Under the pieces are notes generated by a model. It saw only the letters and a list, made by a program, of their open reading frames with translations, had not been told where the DNA came from and made no database searches. Shown piece by piece: positions 20,673 through 30,061 of a stretch of DNA of 61,685 bases. Position numbers and translations under genes: made by a program. Every line of letters begins with the position of its first letter. The stretch's first letter is position 1. The DNA comes from Fonsecaea monophora (lineage: Eukaryota; Ascomycota; Eurotiomycetes; Chaetothyriales; Herpotrichiellaceae), in assembly GCF_001642475.1 (NCBI RefSeq), contig NW_019174079.1, forward strand, positions 1 through 61,685, written 5' to 3'.

Positions 20673-22235
20673 TCAACCGAGACCCAATTCCGACTTTTTG
20701 CTCGAGATCATCTCAATTGCCTCTTCCCTCGTTCCGTTTGGATGGTTGAACTGCCAGCGTGCCAGTTCATCGACTGCGTTCTTGAGCCACGGACCTCCCT
20801 TTGGGTTGCCAAAAGCTTCTTTGATCTCGTTCCCCTTGAGGATCGGAGTGATGGCATGCGCGGCTTCGAGGTCTTGATCGTGCAGGTAAGCAGCGAACTT
20901 TTGATATCGGTCCGTCGCGGTCGAGAAACCTTGCTCCACAATGTCACATAGCAGTGAGAAGAGAACATGCGATCTCCACGCCTCTCGACACTGTCTCAGA
21001 GTCATGCCCATGTCACCCCGAACGGCTTTCTCGTCGTTCACTGCCTGCACCGCTTCGAGAATGGAGGTTCGTAGGTCGATGGCATCTTTCAGGACCTTGC
21101 TCATGCTATTGGTGGCCTTAATGCCTTCCCTGGAGGCTTGATATGCTTTTGCAGATGATTTATACCACGGCGTATACGCCGCGAGGAACCAACTCAGGGC
21201 TTGATCCTCTTTTGGTCGTAGGCTGAGGCAGATGGAGGATTTCTCGTCCAGGATCCTTCGAAGTCCGTCGTAGGCGATGACCGCCTGTCCAGCATCGATT
21301 GAGTCGTCTGTCGGTGACGTTGCCGGATCGGCAAACACGGTGAAGTACAGATCAAATTCGTTGACGTATTTCAATCCTGTGTAGGGGTCGGGTCCAGCCA
21401 TAATCTTGCCGATCTCCACCCCCACACGCTCTCTACTGATCTTCAAGCGGAGAGCCTCGTGGATGGTTTGATCTTTCATCGCCTCTTTCGCAGACGTCTC
21501 GATCTCGTACTGAAGTCGGCACGCGAACCGAATGAGACGGAGGACCCGTAGCGGATCGTCCTTGAATGTTTGATACGGTGCAAGAGGTGTCCGAATGATC
21601 TTGTTCTTCATGTCCTCGAGTCCTCGACGCGTAAAGTCTTCAACCTCTTGCGTGTCGAGGTTGTAGAAGAGGGCATTGACGGTGGCGTCTCGACGGAGCG
21701 CATCTTCCTCCGCAGTGCCGAATTCCACCTGTGGGTGGCGGTTGTGGTGGTTGTAGACCTCTTTCCTGAGGTTGACAAAGTCGACGTCGATGCCAAACAT
21801 TCTCGTGGTGATGGTTTCCAGGTGTTTCGACTTGTCGGGATTCGCTGCGATCTTGTGGATGTCCTTGACCTGCGAGTTGAAGCCTTGTTGCGCGGCTTGT
21901 TCTTCGTATTTGGCCCCGTGCTTCTTGATGAAGGCCTGCAGAGCTTGACCAAACTCCCACCCTGTCATCGTACTCAGTGCCACGTCGATGTCGTGGCTCT
22001 GCACCCCGAGCAGTTTATCTCGGACCCAGCCTCCCGTCCACCTTAGCACGAGATCCTTCATTCCAGGGACAGATTTCATCTCCTCGCGGCAGTCGAGGAG
22101 GCATTGCCGGAACAATTTCTCCGCCGGTGTCAACGGCAGGTGGATGGTAGTCATATTTGATGAAGCCCTTATTTGGGAAGTGCTGCGGCGAAGGCTTGTA
22201 AGTCGATGGATGTTTATGAGGGGTCGAAAGGTCAT
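20673..22235 (-). CDS. CCA1: CCA tRNA nucleotidyltransferase
   Basis: A 520-residue class II CCA-adding enzyme that builds or repairs the 3' CCA of tRNAs. The nucleotidyltransferase head has GGWVRDKLLG and the metal-binding pair in HDIDVALS. Then follow RRDATVNALFYN and DDPLRVLRLIRFACRL, the family's motifs, and a helical body. The ATG at 22235 starts a basic, acid-free leader (FRPLINIHRLTSLRRS) that fits mitochondrial import. A second in-frame ATG at 22154 would give a cytosolic/nuclear form, as in yeast CCA1, where alternative starts are known. It is divergent from the dephospho-CoA kinase gene and has no introns. Confidence 0.94.
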   Translation of the reverse strand: MTFRPLINIHRLTSLRRSTSQIRASSNMTTIHLPLTPAEKLFRQCLLDCREEMKSVPGMKDLVLRWTGGWVRDKLLGVQSHDIDVALSTMTGWEFGQALQAFIKKHGAKYEEQAAQQGFNSQVKDIHKIAANPDKSKHLETITTRMFGIDVDFVNLRKEVYNHHNRHPQVEFGTAEEDALRRDATVNALFYNLDTQEVEDFTRRGLEDMKNKIIRTPLAPYQTFKDDPLRVLRLIRFACRLQYEIETSAKEAMKDQTIHEALRLKISRERVGVEIGKIMAGPDPYTGLKYVNEFDLYFTVFADPATSPTDDSIDAGQAVIAYDGLRRILDEKSSICLSLRPKEDQALSWFLAAYTPWYKSSAKAYQASREGIKATNSMSKVLKDAIDLRTSILEAVQAVNDEKAVRGDMGMTLRQCREAWRSHVLFSLLCDIVEQGFSTATDRYQKFAAYLHDQDLEAAHAITPILKGNEIKEAFGNPKGGPWLKNAVDELARWQFNHPNGTREEAIEMISSKKSELGLG

Positions 22236-22762
22236 AATAAGTGAGACCCAGGTCCAAGAGTTTGACGGATCTCAATCCAAGCGATAGCGTCCCATTTCAC
22301 TTGACGGTGTTTGATCAAACAGGAGGAAAGATTGGTATGACCAGCATGAGTCACTCAAAGTGCAGGTGGGGAGGTCTAGCCTGACAGATACAACACCAAA
22401 TGTATGCGTTGTATCGAATCACCAATACACTGTTGGGACATGCGTTTGAGACTGCTCTCCCATCGCTGGCCTACAACACCATTCGATGTGGTTGATACTT
22501 GATTTTTACCAGAGTGCCAGGCTAAACATCAGCCTCGCCAGCCCACTTTGTTTGACACCGGAATATAGTTTCACCGGATCTCGATGTCAACCTCGGCCAT
22601 TGTCGGCTTTCACGAGTGAACAAGGTGCTGTAGTGCCATCCATTTACAGCGAAGTCAAGCCGTAACTTGTGCCCGCTTGATCTGAAGCTTTGTGGTAACT
22701 TGTTTCCCAAGACTTGCTCTATGCTCGAGTAACGCTGGCCCTTTGCAGCAGAGAAACACACG
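22236..22762. promoter_or_regulatory. Divergent promoter region, CCA1 / dephospho-CoA kinase
   Basis: A 527-nt space with two promoters. A perfect 14-bp palindrome TGTTTGATCAAACA lies at 22308-22321, about 75 nt from the CCA1 start. No other element is evident. Confidence 0.5.
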
Positions 22763-23614
22763 ATGCTTGTGATCGGTCTCACAGGCTCGATCGCAACGGG
22801 CAAATCCACCTGCGCCCAGATCTTGTCCTCCCCTCCGCACTCGCTGCCCTTGGTTGACGCCGACCTGCTCGCACGAAAGGCCGTGGAACCGGGCACATGG
22901 GGATACCGGCGCATAGTCGCGACCTTTGGTCCCACCACACCCGACCTCCTCCTCCCCGCCTCGGATCCCCAGTGCGGTGGAAATGAAGACGGGCCGAACG
23001 GGAAGGGAAGACCGCTGAACAGACCTGCGCTGGGGAGAAGGGTTTTTGGCAACACAGAGGAGAGGATACGCGACCGGAAGAAGCTGAACGCCATCGTCCA
23101 CCCCGCGGTGCGGTTCCTGATGGCCCGCGCAATGCTGTACTACTATTTCCGCGGGTACTGGGCCGTCCTGGTCGACGTGCCCCTCCTGTTCGAGTCCGGC
23201 CTGGACATCTTCTGCAGCACCGTCATCGTCGTCGCCGTGTCGGACCCGGCGATCCAGATGCAACGCCTCCGAGAACGCGACCCGCATCTCTCGCCCGAGG
23301 ACGCCGAGAACAGAGTCAAAAGCCAGGTGGACGTGCGGGAGAAAGCTGCACGGTGCGAACGTCGAAACAACGGCAAGCCGAACGCGGGCAAAGGCTACGT
23401 TCTCTACAACGACGGCGATAAGGACGATCTCAAGCTCCAGATCGCGGACGTCATGGCGAAGATCAAGTCGCAGAGTCCGCGGTGGTGGAGTCTCCTACTC
23501 CTCGTCTGCCCGCCTCTCATGGCCACAGTCGCTTCCTGGGAAGTCCTTTGGAGCTGGTACGCGCGGCGAAAGACCATCAAGGAGAGAGGTGAAGAAATGG
23601 CCAAGCCGAAATGA
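22763..23614 (+). CDS. CAB5: Dephospho-CoA kinase
   Basis: A 283-residue CoaE-family kinase that phosphorylates dephospho-CoA, the last step of coenzyme A synthesis. The P-loop is GSIATGKST (residues 8-16), with VDADLLAR next. The conserved LNAIVHPAVR and VDVPLLFESGLD blocks follow, as does the RLRERD lid region. The region between the P-loop and LNAIVHP holds a Gly/Asn-rich insertion (PQCGGNEDGPNGKGR). A hydrophobic stretch near residues 235-260 (WWSLLLLVCPPLMATVASW) before a basic tail suggests membrane attachment, as for yeast Cab5 at mitochondria or lipid particles. It starts at the first ATG and has no intron. Confidence 0.92.
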   Translation: MLVIGLTGSIATGKSTCAQILSSPPHSLPLVDADLLARKAVEPGTWGYRRIVATFGPTTPDLLLPASDPQCGGNEDGPNGKGRPLNRPALGRRVFGNTEERIRDRKKLNAIVHPAVRFLMARAMLYYYFRGYWAVLVDVPLLFESGLDIFCSTVIVVAVSDPAIQMQRLRERDPHLSPEDAENRVKSQVDVREKAARCERRNNGKPNAGKGYVLYNDGDKDDLKLQIADVMAKIKSQSPRWWSLLLLVCPPLMATVASWEVLWSWYARRKTIKERGEEMAKPK

Positions 23615-24239
23615 AAGAGAAAAAGAAAAATTGACGACGAAATGTTAAACAAGTGCTCATACTACTAGAATTTTATAAAGAGAAAATCGGTTTTCGCTCA
23701 AGTGGGCTGATTCTGACCCTGGACATGGGAAACCAATTTATACCCCCTTTCGAGTTTCAAAGATGGACCGATATCAAAGAATCTTTTCTATGACGAGAGG
23801 TTCATACACACGGATGTTTAGGCGTGGGTCCGTGTTAATTGGAGATGAACATTTGGCGAGAAGTAATTGTGATATCACTCGATACCACGAGTTGAGTTGT
23901 CGAAGGGACGAGGCTGGGCAAGGCTGTGGCCGCCGTCCACAAAACCTCTCTTCGACATGCTGCTATGCCGCTCCGTGCGTGACGAATCCACTTGCAGTGC
24001 TGAGATCAGACATCTCAATGCCCCTTGACCAGGTTCATCTACTGCTATCTGCTGTCTTCCTCGAGCATCACATCAGAATTGGGGGCTGGTCTCTACTTCT
24101 ACAATTCAAGTCGATACTTCTCTAGTCCCTTCTCTCGTTTGGAGATTTTCGTAGACACGCTTCGAAAAAGGCCAATGGGTAGTGTTGTGAATGAATTTGT
24201 ATTGAACCAGCATAATTCAAAGAATAGACTGTCATACTT
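23615..24239. other. Convergent intergenic region, dephospho-CoA kinase / bZIP
   Basis: 3' flanks of converging genes, A/T-richer than the coding DNA around it. No gene or repeat is recognised. Confidence 0.5.
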
Positions 24240-25125
24240 CTACTGAGATGGCTTCCATCCCATCTCCGTTGCTCGTCCTTGCCACCTTTTCTTCTCCGCT
24301 TCAATGGTTGCCAACTTCTTCTCCAGCTCTCGTATCTTGTCAAGCTTGTTTTGGCGATGTTTTCGAGAATTGATCGTGTTACGTATCCGCTGAGCCCCTT
24401 TCTTGTCGGCCATGTCAACGAAATGGATTTGTGGTCCGTATTTCGTCGTCGCACTCGCCACGCCTTTTGAAGACAGACGAGCGTCAGGTGCACTAGATGG
24501 AGTGCAGGCCATCGACTTTGGTGTTCCGATCGAGTTGTTTGCATCCGAAGCCCCGCAGAAACCGATATCCGGTGTCATAGGAGAGGACTTGGTGCTGAGA
24601 TCACAAGGACTAGGGATTGAGATTGTGGTGCATCCAGGCATAAATTGGCTGCTGGGTGCTCCTGGGCACGGGATATCCCCTGGGAAAGAAACCGCGAATG
24701 GGTTGGCAAAGAAGCTCTCTGGGAAATTCAGAGGCACATTGCCCACCAAGTCGGACGGATCCTCCCTCGGAGGCGCCACCTCCCCAACTGAAAGAGGAGG
24801 AGCAGTCTCGCCCATATGGTGCGTGGCATCCTTCAGAATCTGATATGTATCTTCATCGCGGCAGGCGTCGCCGATGCATTCATCAGAGACGTCAAGATTG
24901 TCCCACCCGAGCGCCGAAGAGTTATCATCGTTGCCGATGGGACAGTTGTAATATTGTGATTGAACATTTCGCTGGCCATCATTGATAGCCAGAGGATAGG
25001 ACCGTACGTAATTATTCTGTGAAACCGGAGACTCCCACTCGTGCCATTGATGGTTCTTATGGCGGGTAGAGTGAGACGAGTTGACGGGTAGGTTGTGTAG
25101 TAACGGTAACAACCATGGTGAACAA
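24240..25125 (-). CDS. bZIP transcription factor (main exon)
   Basis: A bZIP protein with its basic region at the very C-terminus: NTINSRKHR gives the N-x7-R signature, followed by a short leucine/isoleucine heptad run (IRELEKKLATIEAEK) and stop. The ~230 residues before it are Ser/Pro/Asn-rich, as in activation regions. The frame opens at a TGA near 25143 and has no good ATG until 24810, so an upstream exon is needed. One fit: an 11-nt exon at 25482-25492 (ATG GTG GAA GA, donor gtgagt) joined to 25125 (acceptor ggacag) in correct phase, with a 356-nt intron. That start is a guess. The zipper is short, so dimerisation may be weak or with a partner. Target genes are unknown. Confidence 0.72.
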
Positions 25126-26366
25126 CTGTCCAAGGTGACCCCCGGTCAGGACAGGTGGAAGTGTGATAGACGCCTTGCTGTTCTTTTGCCTGGTAGCAAG
25201 GCAGGAAGGGGAGAGGGGACGGGTATGGGAAGGGAAGAGAGAGAAGAAAGAGGGAAGTGGGATGAAAGCATTGAAAAACCACTTTGAGCTTGTCGTCGTC
25301 CGAGGCGGATGAATCTAGACCCAACGAGGTAACTGGGACGGGCGGCTCGGTCTGACAGCAGCAAAGTCAAATGCACCACCCAATGACACGGCAGCTTCAT
25401 TGTCTTGGGTGCCCCAATAATCGATTCAAGACTTTCTGTCTGACAAGCAGCATTTTCTTGGTCAGCGGACAAATGACTCACTCTTCCACCATCACGTTAC
25501 AGTGAACAACGCTGCGCCTCGCTCTGTCCGACCAAATGGTGTAACCTGCTGCCTTTCATCGAACCGATTCGATTCAGAGGACCGAGGTGCCAATTCTAGA
25601 AGCCACTTCCCCTTTTCGCTCGCTGCTCGGACATACCAAGTGCAAGGACGGATACAAATCATGTATCAAGAGAGAGTTTCTTCCGCCTCTGTTTCCTTCC
25701 CCACATCATCAATGGCCGGACAGACTTCCAGATACCATAAACGTACAGAGGGACAGGACCGGGATGTTGCTGTCGGTCGTCTCCTGTTCTTACCACTTGC
25801 CTGAACGGTACTCAGTACAATTTCAACGACAGTGACAGAGTTATTCGATGGTCGACGACAACTTCAGAATCAACACGACAAGCATCTTTAAAAGGGAGCA
25901 TAACCTCCTCCAGCTGTTGGAGAGTTCTTCGTGAACAGTCCAGCAGCAGTGATGACGAACGTTTATATCGATTGTCCAGCCGACATCGTTTGACTTCCCT
26001 CGTGAAAATCACAAGTTTTGCCGATCTGAGCTCTGGTTTTTGCTTCACTACCGGTTTCTGTTTTGTTTTCTTAATGAATAGACCCTCGAGCTGTTGGGAA
26101 TCCTGGGGATGAAGAGTTAGGTCGAGAAATGGTGGGCTGAATCGGTGTCCCGGCGAAGAAACCATACATGCTTGGTGGCTTGTGATATGTGCCATGGTAT
26201 TAGATGTATACTGTATCTGCTTGGAGATTCTCTAGAATTTGAGTCTATTTTCCATCCGGGTTGCTCCCAAGTACCCTCTATCCACCACGCTATGCAAACA
26301 TGTCAAGGATTGGACAGCTCAATATGAGCCTGTTGAATAGATTTGAATCATGCAGGGCCCGACTGC
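25126..26366. promoter_or_regulatory. Intergenic: bZIP leader/possible intron and GH17 3' flank
   Basis: Positions 25126-25481 may be the first intron of the bZIP gene; its minus strand has a long C/T tract (25200-25260). The remainder should contain the bZIP promoter and the GH17 3' flank. TACTCAGTAC, a relative of the TACTCGGTAC motif, lies near 25808. Open frames such as 25812-26195 (minus) look non-coding. Confidence 0.45.
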
Positions 26367-27236
26367 TCACGAACCGCAAGTCATGTCGATGAGAGGGTCG
26401 TAGTTAGAGTCGACCACAGCAAAGCTAGGCGAGGCAGTGAAGTCGTCGACATCGTAAAAGAAGTAGTTAAGGCTACTGAAGCTTGCACACGAAACTTGCC
26501 ACCAGAACGTTTGCAGACTGTCGACCGAGGGAACTGCACTGCCAACAGCGTCGCCAGAAATTGGCCAGCCCGTCTCAGTAGTCCACACATCGCGACCTCC
26601 TGCGACCGCTCGCACTTGGTTGACTGCAGCCCAGTATGCGTCACTAGCAGCACCATTGTCGATGCCAACGCCCTGCCAGTAGGGATATGCATCGTTTCCG
26701 AGCCAGTCAACGGCTTCGATCACTGCCGTGTTGGCAGGGTCTACCCACGCGGTCCAGGTATCAACATGTCCAACAGACTTGCTGCTAGCTCCAAGACCCC
26801 AGAGCATACCGCGAACATCGTTGATCTGTGACGCCAGGGTATTTGCGTCCGTGTCGCCCCGGTATAGGTCTTCAGAGCCCACCGATACGGCCAAGATCCA
26901 ATCGTGTCCGTATTGTTGAATGGCTTCCAATAATGCTTGTTTTTCTGCCTCGTAATGGGTATTGTCTTCGGTCCAGACGCCAACAAGCAGCGAGGTACCA
27001 GTTTTGATGGCGGCAGGGACCGCGTTGGCTAGGGTATTGCAGTCGCTGGAAGCGTACAGTCGGGCGCTCTTGAAGTTTCCCGGAAAGCTAGCGATCTTGT
27101 TGAAGACAAATTCCCAATCTGACTCGCTCCGACAGGCGCCATTGGCGAGATTGGCCCCGATATTGAATCCTTTGTAGTATGCCTCAGCTCCGGTGACGGC
27201 GGCAGCCGTGAGAGCAAATAGTTGACTTGTCTTCAT
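26367..27236 (-). CDS. Secreted glycoside hydrolase family 17 (beta-1,3-glucanase-like)
   Basis: A 289-residue GH17 protein. A signal peptide (MKTSQLFALTAAAVTGAEA) precedes YYKGFNIGANL, the usual start of fungal GH17 enzymes. The probable acid/base Glu is E122 in VSVGSED, and the nucleophile E221 is in TTETGWP. Such enzymes cut or transfer beta-1,3-glucan in the cell wall. There is no Ser/Thr-rich linker or GPI signal, so it should be secreted free or be held in the wall non-covalently. The ATG at 27236 is the first in frame; the frame extends upstream only from a TTG. It is divergent from the GH47 gene. Confidence 0.9.
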   Translation of the reverse strand: MKTSQLFALTAAAVTGAEAYYKGFNIGANLANGACRSESDWEFVFNKIASFPGNFKSARLYASSDCNTLANAVPAAIKTGTSLLVGVWTEDNTHYEAEKQALLEAIQQYGHDWILAVSVGSEDLYRGDTDANTLASQINDVRGMLWGLGASSKSVGHVDTWTAWVDPANTAVIEAVDWLGNDAYPYWQGVGIDNGAASDAYWAAVNQVRAVAGGRDVWTTETGWPISGDAVGSAVPSVDSLQTFWWQVSCASFSSLNYFFYDVDDFTASPSFAVVDSNYDPLIDMTCGS

Positions 27237-28177
27237 CTTCAATGAGAAACCGTGTAAGAGGACTATTGTACCCAGGAGCAACCGAATAGAATTATGCGAG
27301 CAAAAGAACAAACGAATGACTATGACTACTGAAGCAGCCAAACGAAGGGGCTTTTGAAGGAGGTTAAACGAGTGACATGAACGACGAGGTTGAAGAAGAG
27401 GACGAAAAGTGCAATCCAGCAACAATATTATGTACCTCGACGACAGACACAAGATCCAAAATATTCAAGGTTAGCCCTTGCAACCAACGAGACATTGACC
27501 GGGGCTGCTATCCGCCATCTACCATGGTGGAGAATTGAAGCCTGAAAGAACCAAAAAGGGGCGCTATATCCGCCGGCCGACAGCCACTGACCCATCGATC
27601 CGGGGCAGGATCAGCGTACGTTGCTTGTGGCTGTACCTGCCTTAGCGCAGCCTGAGAGATTGAATGGGCCTGCTCGTTGACGAATGGGTTCCAGATTCTA
27701 GGGTGTCTTGCCAAGGGTGGCCCACGAAAACAGAGACATTTATTTCCAGCCTCGGGCAATTAGAGGTGCTCGTATTCGTGGACTCGAAGATGCAGTCTCG
27801 CCTAGGTCTTGTGATGAAGAGAGGAATGAATCGAAGTGCTGTTTAGAGGCAGAGGTCTCGTCCCAAGGACACCAACTACGGCTCGTCGGGCCAAGGTCCG
27901 GCAAGACAAGTGGGCGTTCGCCTCCCGTTGCCTCTAAACTTGAATGGGTCTAACCCCTGACATGGTGCCCTGAAATGAAGACCCCACGACCCAAAATCCT
28001 TCTTGACCCCAGTTCAATCTGCCGAAAGAGCGCAATCAGAGAGTTGATGACAAGGCCGGACCTGCACATATTCTGACGAGGCAAGAAGCAAGAGAACACA
28101 AGGAGACCTCCCCTATCAGTATGACCTAGTGGGGACACTGTACGAGTGATATTGAACCGTGTTGCGCCTACCATGCG
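27237..28177. promoter_or_regulatory. Divergent intergenic region, GH17 / GH47
   Basis: Holds both promoters. An 11-bp perfect inverted repeat pairs 27841-27851 with 27929-27939 across a 77-nt spacer. Upstream of the GH47 start an ATG in another frame occurs at 28173. No gene is seen. Confidence 0.5.
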
Positions 28178-29962
28178 ATGGCAGTTCGCAGGCAACGGCT
28201 GGTGCTCGTGGTGGCTGTTGCGTGCACTCTGTTCTTCCTCCTCCTGCATCTTCGTGGATCAGCCTTAGACGCTCTGCCCAGGGTATCGTTTGGGACTGAA
28301 GGAGTCCATCCTCATCGCCCATTGAAGCCCGGGAAGGGACATCTGATCAACCCCATTGCCAGCTTTATTCCTCTTCCGACAGGGGTTCAAATTCTCCCCA
28401 AAATCCAACATGAGTTCAAGGCCGAGGACGGGCTTGCTAGAGAGTCTCGACTGGCTCGTCTAGAGGCTATCAGAGAGGCTATGGTGCACTCGTGGAAAGG
28501 ATATCGAGAGAGGGCGTGGCTGCAAGATGAGCTGGCGCCAGTCACGGGAGGTTATAGGAGGTCTTTCGGGGATTGGTCTTTGACGCTGGTAGATGCTTTA
28601 GACACGCTCTGGCTGATGGGCATGAAAGACGAGTTTGAGGCCGCAGTCCATGCTGTGGTCGGCATTGACTTCAACACTGCCACCCAACTGCCCATCAATG
28701 TCTTCGAGACAACGATCCGGCACCTGGGAGGGCTGCTCGGTGCGTACGATGTGAGCAATGGACGATATCCCGAATTGCTCGACAAAGCCATAGAGCTTGG
28801 TGAAATGCTGTACGGTGCTTTCGACACTCCGAACCACATGCCGGTCACGAAGTGGTCAAAGATTGGTGTAGAAGGTGCATCAGGCCACACGCTCGTTGCT
28901 GAACTCGGGACGTTGAGCCTAGAGTTTACTAGGCTCACGCAGCTGACCGGAGAGCCCAAGTATTACGACGCGGTACAGCGCATCTCGGACTGCCTAGAGA
29001 GCCAGCAGAACTACACAAGGGCACCGGGCCTTTTCCCGCACATCGTCAATGCGAGAGAATGCTGGTTCGGTGACGGGGTTTCTTTCTCCATCGGAGCATC
29101 TGCTGATTCTGTCTACGAGTATTTCCCCAAGGAATATCAGCTGCTCAGCGGCGCCAATCAGCAGTACAAGAGACTCTATGAAATCGCCAAAGATCCCATA
29201 AAGAAGTTCATTCTCTTCAAGCCTATGACTCCTACCAACGAAGACATTCTCATGGCAGGTACATTAAAGGCCTACAGGCCAGGCCACACCGAGGTGACGC
29301 CTCAGACTCAGCACCTCGCCTGCTTCGCTGGAGGCATGTTCGCTTTGGCAGCAAAGCTCTTTAACTCCCCTGAAGATCTGGAGACGGCTACGAGATTGGT
29401 CCGCGGCTGCATGTGGGCGTACAAGCAGACTGCGACGGCCATCATGCCAGAGATGTTTCACCTCATATCGTGTCCAACCGACGAAACTCTATGCAAATGG
29501 GATGATAAGGCCTGGTTCAAGCACATGCTCCTCCTCAACACCCAGGACGAGAGTCCCCAGGACAAAATGCTTCCGGAAGACGAACGCCTTCGCACGAAGT
29601 CTCAGCGGCTGCACTTGCCCAAGGGAGTCTCGGCCATCGCCGACCGTGCCTACGAACTGCGCCCCGAAGCGATCGAGTCGATCTTCGTCCTCTACCGGAT
29701 CACTGGGGAGGAGACCCTGCGTGAAGGTGCATGGGAAATGTTCGAGGCCATCACCAAGCACACGCGCACAGAGTTTGGGTATTCTTGCATCGAGGACGTG
29801 ACGCAGGCGGAGCCACGGCAGACGGACAAGATGGAGAGCTTCTGGATGGCGGAGACGCTGAAGTACTTTTGGCTGTTATTCGAGGATCCCAGCGTTGTAA
29901 GTCTCGACGAGTTCGTCTTGAACACGGAAGCGCATCCGCTTCGACTCCCAAAGAAGAGATGA
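28178..29962 (+). CDS. GH47 class I alpha-1,2-mannosidase, membrane anchored
   Basis: A 594-residue mannosyl-oligosaccharide 1,2-alpha-mannosidase that trims N-glycans in the ER/Golgi. Residues 1-30 form a type II signal anchor (basic MAVRRQR, then a hydrophobic run). The catalytic core starts near SWKGYRERAW. Hallmarks include LVDALDTLWLMG, VFETTIRHLGGLL, LRPEAIESIFVLYR and, near the C-terminus, FVLNTEAHPL, whose Thr binds calcium. Conserved Cys residues are present (LISCPTDETLC). The chosen ATG is at 28178; another ATG at 28173 in a different frame opens a 31-codon overlapping frame. There are no introns. It is convergent with ESF2, only ~100 nt away. Confidence 0.94.
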   Translation: MAVRRQRLVLVVAVACTLFFLLLHLRGSALDALPRVSFGTEGVHPHRPLKPGKGHLINPIASFIPLPTGVQILPKIQHEFKAEDGLARESRLARLEAIREAMVHSWKGYRERAWLQDELAPVTGGYRRSFGDWSLTLVDALDTLWLMGMKDEFEAAVHAVVGIDFNTATQLPINVFETTIRHLGGLLGAYDVSNGRYPELLDKAIELGEMLYGAFDTPNHMPVTKWSKIGVEGASGHTLVAELGTLSLEFTRLTQLTGEPKYYDAVQRISDCLESQQNYTRAPGLFPHIVNARECWFGDGVSFSIGASADSVYEYFPKEYQLLSGANQQYKRLYEIAKDPIKKFILFKPMTPTNEDILMAGTLKAYRPGHTEVTPQTQHLACFAGGMFALAAKLFNSPEDLETATRLVRGCMWAYKQTATAIMPEMFHLISCPTDETLCKWDDKAWFKHMLLLNTQDESPQDKMLPEDERLRTKSQRLHLPKGVSAIADRAYELRPEAIESIFVLYRITGEETLREGAWEMFEAITKHTRTEFGYSCIEDVTQAEPRQTDKMESFWMAETLKYFWLLFEDPSVVSLDEFVLNTEAHPLRLPKKR

Positions 29963-30061
29963 CATGATGTGAATTATGTGAACGTGTTTTTGCCTTAAAG
30001 TTAGACATCTTGCGGGCCGGTCCTTCGAGATTTGATGGTAGTTCTGAGGTGGCGCAAGCGT

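Noticed and set aside
21570..22046. Antisense open frame in CCA1
   Set aside because: Shadow of the real gene; no family similarity and no start context.
22522..23287. Minus-strand frames overlapping the dephospho-CoA kinase
   Set aside because: Composition follows the complement of the kinase gene; no recognised domains.
14975..23614. A biosynthetic or catabolic gene cluster
   Set aside because: FIG4, acyl-CoA dehydrogenase, CCA1 and dephospho-CoA kinase belong to separate housekeeping pathways; the order gives no sign of one pathway.
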